Source: Neocallimastix lanati (nom. inval.) (lineage: Eukaryota; Neocallimastigomycota; Neocallimastigomycetes; Neocallimastigales; Neocallimastigaceae). Taken from it: 64,000 bases of DNA. The DNA is taken from positions 372,501 through 436,500 of the forward strand of contig JACVTC010000107.1 of the NCBI GenBank assembly GCA_016946835.1, read 5' to 3'. The stretch's first letter is position 1; every line of letters starts with the position of its first letter. Below are positions 16,431 to 27,539 of the stretch, in pieces. The notes under the pieces were generated by a model. That model was not told where the DNA came from and made no database searches. It worked only from the letters and a program-made list of their open reading frames with translations. The translations under genes and the position numbers were made by a program.

Positions 16431-16860
16431 ATATTTATTCAAAATTTTCATTAAATAATGCTATCACATGTTTTTAATGATATATATGGGGGTGGTGCGT
16501 TTCGGAATGTGGCTTTAAATATTTTTACATAAATTTTCATTTCGGAATGTGGCTTATATTATTTTTTTTATAAATTTTTATTTATGAATATAATATTTAA
16601 ATATTAAAATAAAATGGCACATATAATTTCTTTGAAAAAATAATTATTAAAAATATTTAAAATGTGATATATTTCAAAAAAAATAATGATTTACATTCGC
16701 CATATTCTGAAAATTTTTATTTATTTATTAATTTATTCATTTAATTATTTAATAATATATATTCAAAAAATACATTAAATAAAGCTATCACATGCTTTTA
16801 ATGATATATATATTCAAAAAACATATTAAATAATGTAATCACATGTTATTAATGATATAT
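16431..16860. repeat. Three dispersed ~50-bp direct repeats and TTCGGAATGTGGC motifs
   Basis: The block TTAAATAATGCTATCACATG followed by a TTTTTAATGATATATA-like stretch occurs near 16431-16490, 16755-16812 and 16808-16860 with slight changes. Between the first two, the motif TTTCGGAATGTGGCTT occurs twice (about 16500 and 16542). A related copy of that motif (TTTCGGAACGTGACTTATA) is at about 20733. No coding potential is seen. Confidence 0.6.
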
Positions 16861-16895
<35 letters not shown>

Positions 16896-16925
16896 TCATA
16901 TATTAATACATTTTTTTTTTATTTT

Positions 16926-17155
16926 TATTTCTGGTGTGTACCTTCCTTGGTTTCAGCTCCCCCTAACCCCTCAGGAACAGTGGGAGTATTAAGATAATCA
17001 CATCATATATTTTCTTTTTTATAAAAGGCAGAATTGTTCCTACTGGACGCACCTTACTGAGTGTTTCAGTATTGGGTTTTGACATGCATATTATTGCTGA
17101 GAATTCTACTAGTACTACTTCACCGAGTGCTTCTTTGAAGCGAGGCCAGTATAAC
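16926..17155 (-). repeat. SINE-like dispersed repeat, copy 3 (long)
   Basis: On the minus strand it begins ACTGGCCTCGCTTCAAAG, passes through AATTCTCAGCAATAATATGC, the core ACACTCAGTAAGGTGCGTCC and a TGATGTGATTATCTTAATAC stretch, and ends GGTACACACCAGAAATAA with A-runs. It is nearly the same length as copy 4. A 71-residue frame crosses it, but other copies do not keep that frame open. Confidence 0.7.
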
Positions 17156-17201
17156 CAAGAAAGAGAGAGATAATACAAAATCGATTATAATGTAAAATAA
17201 T

Positions 17202-17257
<56 letters not shown>

Positions 17258-18022
17258 TAAAAAAATAATAAAATTAATATTAATAATAACAAATTTTATT
17301 TTAACTAATGTAATATATTTATAAATATATTATCTTTTTATAATTAATTATTAACAATAATCAACAATTTCTAAAAGTAATTTTCTTAAAGAATAATTTT
17401 TTTATTATTCCATTAAAATAATTTATTTTTATTTTATTATTATATTTTTATTTTATTTTATTCAATCTGTACTTTCTTATTTAGTATTCTTTATTTTATA
17501 TTTTATTTTTTTAACTAGAGAAAGAATACACTTCCTGTGCTTTTTTTTTTTTTTATACATATATATATATATATAAATAAAATAAATAAATATAAATTAT
17601 ATATATATATAATATATTAAAAATATACTAATAATTATTAATAAATTTAAAATAAAAGAATATCAATATTATTTTTTTTTTTTTTTATTTTTTTTTTATT
17701 TTAAATTTATTAATATTGATCTTTATCTAAATAATCATAATAATTAATTACTTTTTTATTATTTTATATTAAATTTTAACAACAAACAACAACAATTTTA
17801 TATTGTTGAACTATAGAAAAATGATTATAACATATTTATATTTATTTCTAAATCTGATTATTATTTATATATATTCGTATTTATATATAATTGTATTAAA
17901 GAATATTAAAAATTTATAGTGTTAAATTACAATAATATGAAAGCCATACTCTTAATTTTATAGTTTATTTTTAAAGAATATTTTATTTATATATTTTAAT
18001 TTAAAATTTTTATAAAACTTTT
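17156..18022. other. Intergenic with (AAT)n microsatellite
   Basis: A (TAA)n run covers about 17199-17255, followed by AT-rich spacer. A short less AT-biased patch near 17515-17540 has no recognisable content. No gene is seen. Confidence 0.5.
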
Positions 18023-18246
18023 AACTGGTCTCGCTTCAAAGGGAAGTTTGGAACTTGGGAGGCTTCGAGAAAAAATTGTACTAGAAAATTCTCAACAATA
18101 ATATGCATGTCAGAGCACTAATGCTGAACACTCCGTACGGACGTCCAGCAGGGACAATATTCACCAATGCGAAAGCATACGGAAGTGTTGTGATTATTCA
18201 TGCTTTGTGGGGGATGAAAATAAAGGCGGTACACATCGGAAGTAAT
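18023..18246 (+). repeat. SINE-like dispersed repeat, copy 4 (long)
   Basis: Plus-strand copy starting ACTGGTCTCGCTTCAAAGGG. It contains CAACAATAATATGCATGTCA, GAGCACTAATGCTGAACACT, the core GGACGTCCAGCAGGGACAAT and TGTTGTGATTATTCATGC, and ends GGCGGTACACATCGGAAGTA followed by an A-rich tract. It is the best-preserved copy and serves as reference for the family. Confidence 0.7.
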
Positions 18247-18668
18247 TAAAAAAAATAATTTTAAATTTTATATTAGTAGAATATATATATATTTTTATAC
18301 TTTTAAGAATATATCTTAAAAATTTAAATAAAATATTCATTAAATATTATTAAAAGATATATAATCCTTTTTAAATTATATATTTTTTTTTTACTAAGTA
18401 CTTTTTATTGATTTCAAGAATAATTTATTTTTATAAATAATATTTTATTTTTATAGACTATTTTATTTTTTAAAGAAAATTTTTTAATTTTTTATTTAAA
18501 AAAAAATAAATATAAAAAAAAAATAATAATAAAATTAAACCCTAAATTTGACATTTTTTTATTAAAATTATTAATTAATTAATTAATTTATTAAAAATTT
18601 GAAACATCGCATTTTCCAAAATGAAAATTTTAGAAGTCCCGAAAATTCTATTTATTAATTAAAATTAA

Positions 18669-18743
<75 letters not shown>

Positions 18744-19252
18744 ATTGAAAAGAAAATATAAAATATTAAAGAAATCAAATAAATTATCATAAAAACAATT
18801 AATAAAATTTTTTTTTGTCCTGTCAATGAGACATAGACATTGTCACTAACACTTTTGGTTATGAAAGGCCCTTTTAATTAATAATAACAAAATATTTTAT
18901 AATAATATTTATATTTCTAAATTTAAAAGCAATATTAAAAAAAAAATTATTCTTATTTTTTAAGCTTATGTTTTTAATTTTAAATTTATTTATTTAATTG
19001 AAATGTTATATTTACTTTAAATTTGATATTCATTTATTTATGCTTTATTTTATTTTATTTATAAATTATTATATAATATTTTATAATTATTTTATAAGAA
19101 AAAATAATATTGGAAATTTATATGAATTATTTTTTTCTTTTTTTAAAATATGTATATATATTATATATAATTTATAATTTTTAAATTTTATTTTTTAATT
19201 TATTTTTTTTTGTTATTTTATTTTTTTCTATTTTTTTTTTATTTTACTATTT
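18247..19252. other. Intergenic with (AAAT)n array
   Basis: It contains a near-perfect (TAAA)n tetranucleotide array from about 18671 to 18744, and an isolated less AT-rich patch at about 18817-18875 (TGTCAATGAGACATAGACAT). I cannot assign that patch. The remainder is AT-rich spacer downstream of the Cys-rich gene. Confidence 0.5.
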
Positions 19253-19915
19253 TTAACAACAGCAACAGCAACATAATACGAGGCATGCAATAGCGATAAG
19301 AACTATTATACCAATAATAACTATTACATAAAAATCTAATCCATTAAAATGATTATCATGATATTGTCTTACACATATTTTTTCATTATCATTACATTCA
19401 TTTGATGCACATTCTTTATTACTGCTACATGATTCACCATTGTTTTTACCACAATGCATGACTGTTTTTTGATTTCCAGTAAATGAGTATTCATAGGAAT
19501 CCATACAAACTTCAACATTTAAAGATTTATTTTCAACACAAATTCCTTTTTCACATTTATTAGTTAAGCAGTCAGCATCTTTAGAACAGGCACTAGTGGT
19601 ACAATTACCTTCCTTAATACTAGATTCTGTACAATATTTAGGAATGAGAGTTTCTGCTTTTCCATCCTTATTAGTAAATAGAATTGTTTCAGTGGTAGTA
19701 CTATTAACTGAAGAACATTCATTTCCACGACAAAAGAATTCAAATCTACAAAAATTCATATTTTCAAATCCTGGACTGTAATCTGGACATTTAGTGTCGG
19801 AAGAATATTTTTCAACATCAATAGTTATTACTTCATCCTTTGTCATATATTTACCAAAGATAGTACCAATCATTAAGGTACTACAAACTAAAAAATAGAA
19901 ATATAAATTGTTCAT
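19253..19915 (-). CDS. Cys-rich single-pass membrane protein with poly-Cys end
   Basis: 220 residues in one exon. The N-terminus (about 1-21, MNNLYFYFLVCSTLMIGTIFG) is a signal peptide. An ectodomain follows with many Cys residues, including C-x-x-D-x-D-C-x-x-x-x-C-x-x-G-x-C modules at about 109-131 and 162-181, similar to small disulfide-rich EGF or keratin-like repeats. A hydrophobic membrane helix lies at about 193-213, and the protein ends in six consecutive Cys. Topology suggests a surface protein with a palmitoylatable cytosolic Cys tail (inference). Similar N-terminal sequences (DVEKYSSDTKCPDYSPGFE) form a family in anaerobic fungi, to my knowledge without assigned function. The start is the only ATG before the signal peptide. 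Confidence 0.85.
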   Translation of the reverse strand: MNNLYFYFLVCSTLMIGTIFGKYMTKDEVITIDVEKYSSDTKCPDYSPGFENMNFCRFEFFCRGNECSSVNSTTTETILFTNKDGKAETLIPKYCTESSIKEGNCTTSACSKDADCLTNKCEKGICVENKSLNVEVCMDSYEYSFTGNQKTVMHCGKNNGESCSSNKECASNECNDNEKICVRQYHDNHFNGLDFYVIVIIGIIVLIAIACLVLCCCCCC

Positions 19916-20190
19916 TGTAATTATTTTTATATTTTTTTTCTTTAATAGACTTTTTTGTTTATTTGAATATTCGTTTTTAAATTTGTTTTTTTTTTTTTTT
20001 AAGAGTTTAAAATTTTTTTTTTTATTTTTTTGTACTTTTTTCTATATATATATAGAAATATTTATATTATAAAAAATAAAAATACTTTAATTTATTTAAC
20101 TTGGTATTAAAGAAAATAGTTACACAAACCATTTAATATGTAATGCAATATTATACTATTTATAATAAATAAATAAGAATTAAGAAATAA

Positions 20191-20690
20191 TAAAAAGAGT
20201 ATATATTAATAAATAATAAATAATAAATAATAAATAATAAATAATTAATAAATAATAAAAAGAGTATTTATTAATAAATAATAAATAATAAATAATAAAT
20301 AATTAATAAATAATAAAAAGAGTATTTATTAATAAATAATAAATAATAAATAATAAATAATTAATAAATAATAAAAAGAGTATTTATTAATAAATAATAA
20401 ATAATAAATAATAAATAATTAATAAATAATAAAAAGAGTATTTATTAATAAATAATAAATAATAAATAATAAATAATTAATAAATAATAAAAAGAGTATT
20501 TATTAATAAATAATAAATAATAAATAATAAATAATTAATAAATAATAAAAAGAGTATTTATTAATAAATAATAAATAATAAATAATAAATAATTAATAAA
20601 TAATAAAAAGAGTATTTATTAATAAATAATAAATAATAAATAATTAATAAATAATAAAAAGAGTATTTATTAATAAATAATAAATAGTAA
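20191..20690. repeat. 58-bp minisatellite, about 8-9 units
   Basis: AAAAAGAGTATTTATTAATA recurs at 20261, 20319, 20377, 20435, 20493, 20551 and 20609 at exactly 58 bp, with outer units of 65 and 51 bp. The rest of each unit is built from AATAAAT/TAATAAA heptamers, so it is a higher-order array grown from a heptanucleotide. Internal units look identical, suggesting recent expansion. Confidence 0.85.
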
Positions 20691-20807
20691 ATAGTATATA
20701 CATTGGGGAAGGAGAAATACGAATGTATTGCATTTCGGAACGTGACTTATAAATAAATATTATATGTATAATTTGGATTTTATAAAAAGAATTATTCATA
20801 TATTATT

Positions 20808-23523
20808 ATGGACATAGAAAATAGAAAAATAAGTTATATTGATGATATTGAAGGCATAGAAGAAGAACCAGGAAATTCTGAATATCCAAGTAACATTTTT
20901 CAAGACCCTTATTTTTCTTTTATGAAATTGGACATTGATGGGGAAAACATCAGAAATAAAAACTTAAGGGACAATTACTATTTAAATGAAACTAATAATT
21001 TAAACGAAGATAATAATATTAATGAAGATAATAATAATAACTTTAATGAAGAAAAAAATTTAAACGAGAACAATATTTTAAATGCAATAATTTAATTGAA
21101 AATAACAATGAAGATAATGTTAATATTAATTATAACAATTTTAAATGAAAATAATAATGTAAATGAAAATTTAATTAAAAATAATAAATTTATTGAAAAT
21201 AACAACATAATGCGAAGAAGACATTAACTTATCAGAAGAAAATAATGACGTCGGAAAAGATGATTTAAATAAAACTAAGTCAAATGAAGAAATTAATTCA
21301 AATGAAATTAATAATTTGAATATAATTAATTTTTTACTCAAACATAATAATGAAATTAACAATAATAAAATTAATAATTTAAAAGATAATACACTTTTAA
21401 AAGGAAATATTAATATAATTAATAATAATCATTAGAAAAATATTTTACATTATATTCCTCTCAATAACATAAATTTACTGATAATAAAACTGGAGATCCA
21501 AGATTGAAAAATAAAAATGTAACAAATTTACAAAAAAAAAGATAAAAACTCCTAATAAAACTTGATATCGTAAATATTCTTCTCATTAAAGTAATGGTAA
21601 AGAAAGAATCATTAAAAATGACGAAAATTTCAATTTTGATGAAAGTGAAAAATGTGGGAGCACCAATGCATAACACTCAGTAAGGCCGTCCAGCAGGGAA
21701 AATATACCCCTATGCAAGTGCATAATATGGAAGATCTGTGACTATCTCAATATTCCAATGTCTTGAGGAGGATACATATCGTAAGTAAAAAAAGAAAATA
21801 AAAAATGTTAATGTGAAAAAATTTTAACAATAAAAATTTTTTAAAGGTTGAACCAAAAATTCTTATTGGTCAAAAGAAAATCATAAAAAACTAAGTTCAT
21901 CAAATAGTAAAACATATATTAATTCAAATAATACTTGCTTAATTACATGTGAAATAATTTTACAAAAATCTTTATCTGGATACTTAAATAATGATAAAAC
22001 ACATAACCATTATAATGATATATGGAACTTTTATGTGCTATTATTTTTTACTTCGTATTGATATAATTATATTATTTTTTTAATAATATTAATAATATTT
22101 TCTTTCATAGAAATTAACCTAGTTAAACTCTGTAATTATTCGAAGGATGATTATTGCTTAGGATCATTTACATATGAAAATTATAATTTAATAATAAACT
22201 TTATATACTTTATATAAAATAATAATATATAAATAATATAGCAAATACTATCAAAAATATATGTCTTTAATTATATTATAGTATAATTAATTATAACTAT
22301 TTTATTATATTATAATATATAAAAGAATTATGGGTTTTTAAGTTAATAAGAATATTAGTTTATTAAGAAGAAATTAATTATGTAATTAAATATGATAACT
22401 AATAATAAATATGCAAATGTTAAATAATATATGAATAAGAAATTATTGACAAAAATTATTATTAACAAAAAAGATTTATAAATTTAATATTTAATAATTA
22501 TTATTAAAATATACAAACATGTTTTATATTAACAACAATAATAATGATTAACATAAAATTATTAATAAAACTATCATAAAATTTTTTTATCAAACAATGA
22601 CAATAAAAATACAAATATTAAAAATTCCAACACACTCTCAATTAAAAATACCAATACTTTAATAGATTCACTTAATACGCAAAATGATAATACCTTTAAT
22701 AAATATACTTCAAGTGAGGTTTCAAATGATACCATAATTTCCAATGACTTATGTGATATTTCTTTATATGAAGTCCATAATTTTAATACTCAAAATCCAT
22801 CTCAAACTAATAATTAATACCTCTAATAATTCGCAAAATAATGATAATTAAAACTAAGATAACCGATCTCTTACTACTATAGCTCAAAATATTATTAAGT
22901 CTACTGAAAATGAAATTATGGATGATATAATGACTTATAATGGTGATATCAATTATAACAGTTCTTCTAAAAAAAAGATCATTACTTCTAAATTTTCCAG
23001 ATTCCAAAACAGTTATTCCTTATACTCTTAGAACTGTAAGAAGAAAGTTAGATCCCAATGGTAACTATATGATTGAATCTAATTATTCTGGTTTTCTAAA
23101 TAGCTATGATGAAGCAATTAGTTGCAACAGTAAAAATTACAGAATTAATTTCATTAAAGATGAAAAAAGTAATTTATATTCAAATAATATTATGACTTTT
23201 GTTTCAAAAGTTCCTCCAGGAAAAACATTATTTTTACTAATTGGGTTTTTGCTACTAAAATGGATAATAATAATTTTATATATAAATATAAAGCTCATCT
23301 TGTTGTAAGAGGTTTCCGTCAAAAATGGGGTATCGATTATGACCTTACTTATTCCCCTACTTTAAATATTGATAGTCTTAAGTTCATTTTTTGCATTATC
23401 TGCTACTTTTTCACTGGGACATTTTCCAATTTAATATTATGGCAGCTTATCTTAATGCTCCTCTCGACAAAGATATACACTACTTCTCTCATTGTTAACC
23501 ATAACAGTTTTGTATTATATTAA
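20808..23523 (+). mobile_element. Decayed Ty1/Copia retrotransposon fossil
   Basis: The right part (about 22900-23500) carries recognisable Copia reverse-transcriptase N-terminal sequence, with a conserved VRGFRQKWGIDYDLTYSPTL block. The left part is Asn-rich sequence, including a short open stretch at 20808-21095, that fits a Copia linker or gag-type region but is not diagnostic. It is badly broken, with many breaks, and lacks its 3' half. No LTRs were recognised. It is clearly much older than the intact elements at 45-57 kb. A SINE-like copy lies inside it. Confidence 0.65.
21654..21787 (+). repeat. SINE-like dispersed repeat, copy 5
   Basis: Starts GGGAGCACCAATGCATAACA, then ACTCAGTAAGGCCGTCCAGC, then GTGACTATCTCAATATTCC, and ends GGATACATATCGTAAGTAA followed by A-runs. 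It is 5'-truncated relative to copies 3 and 4 and sits inside the Copia fossil, so it inserted after that element. Confidence 0.7.
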
Positions 23524-23599
23524 ATAAATAAACAACATTTATCATTATTTATTATATATTATATGTATATATTATATGTTATTAATTATTTATTTATTC

Positions 23600-23935
23600 A
23601 ATTATTTAATTATTTATTATTTATTATTTTTTTTATTATATTTATTATTTATTATTTATTATTTATTATTTTTTTTTATTATATTTATTATTTATTATTT
23701 ATTATTTATTATTTAATTATTTATTATTTATTATTTATTATTTATTATTTATTATTTATTATTTATTATTTATTATTTATTATTTATTATTTATTATTTA
23801 TTATTTATTATTTATTATTTATTATTTATTATTTATTATTTATTATTTATTATTTATTATTTATTATTTATTATTTATTATTTATTATTTATTATTTATT
23901 ATTTATAATTAATTATTTATTATTTATGATATGTT
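23600..23935. repeat. (TTATTTA)n heptanucleotide array
   Basis: A long, nearly pure array of TTATTATTTATTATTTAT type, interrupted once near 23670 by a T-run. It is the reverse complement of the heptamer building the 58-bp minisatellite on the other side of the Copia fossil. Open frames through it are pure low complexity. Confidence 0.85.
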
Positions 23936-24359
23936 TTGATATATTTAAAATAAAATATTTCACATATTTTAAAAACATTAATTACTATTTATTAATCATT
24001 CAAAAAATAATTATGACTAAATATTTAAATGATGATTAATTTTTAATATTTATTATTTGTATTTAGTATTTATTATTCATATATTAAATTTTATATTTAT
24101 AATTTTGGTATTGGTAAGGAAAATTTGAATATTGGAAATTTTAATATTAATAAATTTTTTTTAATTTAATTTAATTTGAATATTAAATTTATTATATTTC
24201 TATTATATATTAGAATTAATTATAACCAAAAATTGTATACAACTCAATCATATATATAATAATATACATATGATATATCTAGTTCATTTATTAATATCTT
24301 TATTTTATATGTTGAATTGAGTTTTGTATACAACCCATTAATCTATATTAAATAATTTA

Positions 24360-24720
24360 TCATCAGAAAATATTATTTATTATTTAATATTATTTAATAT
24401 TCATTATTTATTATTCATTATTTATTATTAATGAATAATAATAATAATCTAGTTATTTAATTATTCAATTATTTATTATTTATTATTTATTATTTATTAT
24501 TTATTATTTATTATTTATTTATTATTTATTATTTATTAATAAAATACTTTATTATTTATTATTTATTATTTATTATTTATTATTTATTATTTATTATTTA
24601 TTATTTATTATTTATTATTGATTACTTATTATTTATTATTTATTATTTATTATTTATTATTTATTATTCAATTATTTATTATTTTTTATTTATTATTTAT
24701 TATTTATTTTTATTATTATT
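24360..24720. repeat. Second (TTATTTA)n heptanucleotide array
   Basis: Same heptamer and orientation as the array at 23600-23935, separated from it by about 425 bp of unique AT-rich DNA in which TTGTATACAACTC-like motifs occur twice in opposite orientation (about 24231 and 24313). Confidence 0.8.
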
Positions 24721-25507
24721 TTTTTGATTTTTGATAATCAATAACTTTATTATTAATTATCAATAAAAAAAAAAAAAAAAAACACATCAACCAACAAATA
24801 TTCACGGACCTCAAAAAAAATTCTTTTTTTTTTTTTTTTGTTTCATGGATATTTAATTTAATTTTAATAAGATTCATTTTATTATTAATCATTTTATTAA
24901 TAATTTTTTTATTATTATTAATATTAATAGTGTAATCAATAATTAATAATATTAAAAATAATTAATAAATAAATGTTAAATAAATTTTTAAAATTTTATA
25001 TAAAAGGCAAAAAGAAAGAACAAAAAATAAAAAAAAAAAAAAAAAAGTAATTATAAAGTAAAAAATAAAAAAAAAATAAAATAGAAAAAAATAAAAATAA
25101 CATAAAAAAAAATAAAAAAAATAAAAAAAATAAGAAAAATAAAAAATTAAAACAAAAGAAAAAGAATAAATTAATATTAATAATAATAATAATAAAAAAA
25201 GTAAGTTTAATTTTATTTATATATAATTAATTATAAATAAATTATGTTATAAGATTTAAGACAAAAATAATAATTTTGAAAATAATAATAAATATTGCAG
25301 TTATATAGCAATAAACAATTATAATTATATTTTATTTATTATATATTATTTATTATTAATAACCCTTATTAATATTAATAATTTATTTTAAAATTTATAA
25401 TTTATATAATAATTGTTAATACTGATAATGAAAATAAACTTATAAAATTAATTATTAATTAAAAATCGTTATTGAAATTCGAATAAAATAGTTAAAAAAA
25501 AAAAAAA
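24721..25507. promoter_or_regulatory. Upstream region of the short-chain dehydrogenase gene
   Basis: AT-rich region with A-rich coding-strand tracts (about 25010-25200) leading to the ATG at 25508, which is preceded by a run of A residues. No specific TATA box or factor site could be defined. A GTAAGT-like site at about 25200 could be a 5' leader intron donor, but this is not established. Confidence 0.35.
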
Positions 25508-26374
25508 ATGGATAAAAAAATCGTTCTTGTTACTGGAGCTACTGATGGTATTGGTAAAGAAGCAGCTAGGGCTCTTGCAAAGCAAAATTTTAAAGTTATT
25601 CTTCATGGAAGAAATGAAGAAAAAGCAAAATCTGTTGAAAAAGAAATTAAAGAAGAATATCCAGAAGCTGATATTGATATTATGTTAGCTGACCTTCTTT
25701 CTTTTAAAAATGTAAAAAAATTAGCAGAAAGTGTCATTGCTAAATATGATCATTTAGATGTTTTAATTAATAATGCTGGTGCTATTTTTTCAAAAGAAAG
25801 AGTGTTGACTGAAGATAATGAGGAAAGAACTTATCAATTAAATGTATTTTCACCATTTTTACTTTCTTATCTTTTATTACCTTTAATTCAAAAAAGTAAG
25901 TCTGGAAGAATTATCTATGAAAGTTCTATTGCCCATCTCGGTGCAAGAAGAATAGATTTAGATGATATGAAATCTGAAAAAAGTTATGGTGCTTTCGATA
26001 ATTATAGTCGTTCAAAACTTTATGGTATATGGATGGCTAGACAATTTATTAAATATATGAAAGAAAAAGGAATTACTAATGTTACATATAATATTGCTCA
26101 CCCAGGCGCTTCTGCAACTAATTTCGGTAAAAATGTAGATAAGGGATTCTTCATTAATCTTGGTACTAATATTGCTACCTTATTTATGATTACTTCAGCT
26201 GAAGGTGCTAAATCTGAAATTTATTTAGCTACTTCACCAGAAGTTGAAGGAAAGAATGGATTATATATTAATCCAAAATGTAAAGAAGAAAAAATAAGTG
26301 AAAGATTATGGACTGAAGAAAACGAAAGAAAAATTTGGGAATATTGTATGAATACATGTAAAAATTTTATGTAA
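25508..26374 (+). CDS. Short-chain dehydrogenase/reductase (retinol-dehydrogenase-like)
   Basis: 288 residues, one exon. A classical Rossmann SDR: TGATDGIGKEAA at about 10-21 (TGxxxGxG cofactor loop), HGRN at about 35-38 favouring NADP, NNAG at 88-91, a catalytic Ser in IIYESSIAHL (about 136-145), and the Tyr/Lys pair in YSRSK at about 166-170. An AHPGASAT segment follows the catalytic region as in retinol dehydrogenase/WWOX-like SDRs. There is no signal peptide or membrane helix, so it is likely cytosolic. It should oxidise or reduce a carbonyl/alcohol substrate with NAD(P)H; the substrate is unknown. Lack of introns and the bacterial-like architecture are compatible with horizontal gain, which is frequent in gut fungi, but this is not shown here. 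Confidence 0.92.
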   Translation: MDKKIVLVTGATDGIGKEAARALAKQNFKVILHGRNEEKAKSVEKEIKEEYPEADIDIMLADLLSFKNVKKLAESVIAKYDHLDVLINNAGAIFSKERVLTEDNEERTYQLNVFSPFLLSYLLLPLIQKSKSGRIIYESSIAHLGARRIDLDDMKSEKSYGAFDNYSRSKLYGIWMARQFIKYMKEKGITNVTYNIAHPGASATNFGKNVDKGFFINLGTNIATLFMITSAEGAKSEIYLATSPEVEGKNGLYINPKCKEEKISERLWTEENERKIWEYCMNTCKNFM

Positions 26375-26805
26375 AAAAGAATATATAAAAAAATGTAAAA
26401 AGAAATATAAAAATAGATATAAAAATAGATATAAAAATAGATGTTAAAATAGATTTAAAAATAGATAATCATAAAATTGGATTTGTCAAAAAAATTGATA
26501 TATTTATTATGTAATTTATATCTCTCTATACAGATATATTGATATATATATAATTACTATCATAAAATCATTAAAATATGTATTTGAAAAACAAAAACAA
26601 AAACAAAAGCAAAAATTAAATATCTTTATTAAATTAATAAAGTAAATAAAATTGAATATAAAAAATTACATATATAAAATTATAAATAATATTTATTTAT
26701 TTATATATTTAATTTTTTTTTATTAATAAGTATTATTTTCAGTGAATCATTATAATAAGATCAGAGTGGTGTCCTTGTTGTTAAAGAGAAAATAGTAATC
26801 CTCGA
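26375..26805. other. Downstream spacer with short tandem units
   Basis: Just after the dehydrogenase stop, an ATATAAAAATAG-type 12-bp unit is repeated about four times (26397-26466). The rest is AT-rich spacer. No gene is seen. Confidence 0.5.
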
Positions 26806-27225
26806 TTGAAACATTGGTTTTCTAATTGTTATCTTTGCTGTAAATTTCGAATGAAATATTTTATGGATACTGAAATTATATATGAAAAATTTTTTGTAAT
26901 TATAAATAATATAGAATCAAGTTCTGATATTGATAGTAATAATGAAGAATATTATACTAATAATTATAACAATAAAAATAATATTGTTAATAATAGTAAT
27001 AGTATTGATAGTGAAAATAGGAATACTATTATTAATGATAGTGAAAATAAAAATACTGTTACTAATAATTTAGTGAATAGGTCAATTTGTGAAAATTATG
27101 TTTATATTAGTAATTTTCTAAATAATGAGTGTGCAATTATATATGTGACGTGGTGCCGATCATATAACTTCCTTTGTGGTGAAAAAAATGCAGATAATAT
27201 TGATTTAAATTATAAAAATAAATAG
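26806..27225 (+). other. Unrecognised Asn-rich open frame, doubtful gene
   Basis: 139 codons with a Cys-containing start, then a strongly Asn/Ser-rich middle made of AATAAT-type repeats, and a C-terminal stretch with several Cys. No domain is recognised and no signal peptide or introns are visible. It adjoins a less AT-rich block (27230-27520) that carries a diverged version of the SINE-like core, so the whole 26.75-27.53 kb patch may be a decayed mobile element and not a gene. Confidence 0.25.
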
Positions 27226-27229
27226 GATG

Positions 27230-27520
27230 TTCTGTTTAATAACCAAATCATTTCAGGTGATTATTCTAAAACGCCATTTTTAGTACGAACTACAGCTCTC
27301 TTCACAGAAATTATGCTTTAGACTAGTATTCGACAAGGGTTGCAGTTCCAACAGTATATATGCAAACTAAACGGAAGTTTCAACACTGAAAATGCAGTAA
27401 GACAGGCCAGCAGGGCCAATGCTTCTGAAGGAGAAGACTATATTTTCTTTCAGATAGTCGATTTAAACCCTAATCCAGAATAAGAAATATGGAGGTGAGG
27501 TTCGTTGCATACGAACTTTT
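27230..27520 (+). repeat. Diverged relative of the SINE-like core
   Basis: Contains TTTCAACACTGAAAATGCAG, then TAAGACAGGCCAGCAGGG and CCAATGC, matching the core of the SINE-like family (ACACT..CAGTAAG..GTCCAGCAGGG..AAT) but with different flanks and no GGAAGTAA/A-tail end. ACGAACT occurs near both edges (about 27287 and 27513). Confidence 0.4.
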
Positions 27521-27539
27521 TTCTGAAATTATTTATACA

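Noticed and set aside
16963-17178. 71-codon minus-strand frame over the repeat at 16926.
   Set aside because: The other copies of the repeat do not keep this frame open, so the sequence is treated as non-coding.
20191-20690. Possible CRISPR-like array of regularly spaced units.
   Set aside because: Units are contiguous with no unique spacers and are made of heptamers; the context is eukaryotic.
23563-24039. Tyr/Leu/Ile-rich 158-codon frame.
   Set aside because: It is a translation of the (TTATTTA)n array, whose 7-bp period has no stop in this frame. Not a protein.
26806-27225. Gene call for the Asn-rich 139-codon frame.
   Set aside because: No domain, a repeat-derived middle, and adjacency to element-like sequence. 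It is listed only as a doubtful frame.
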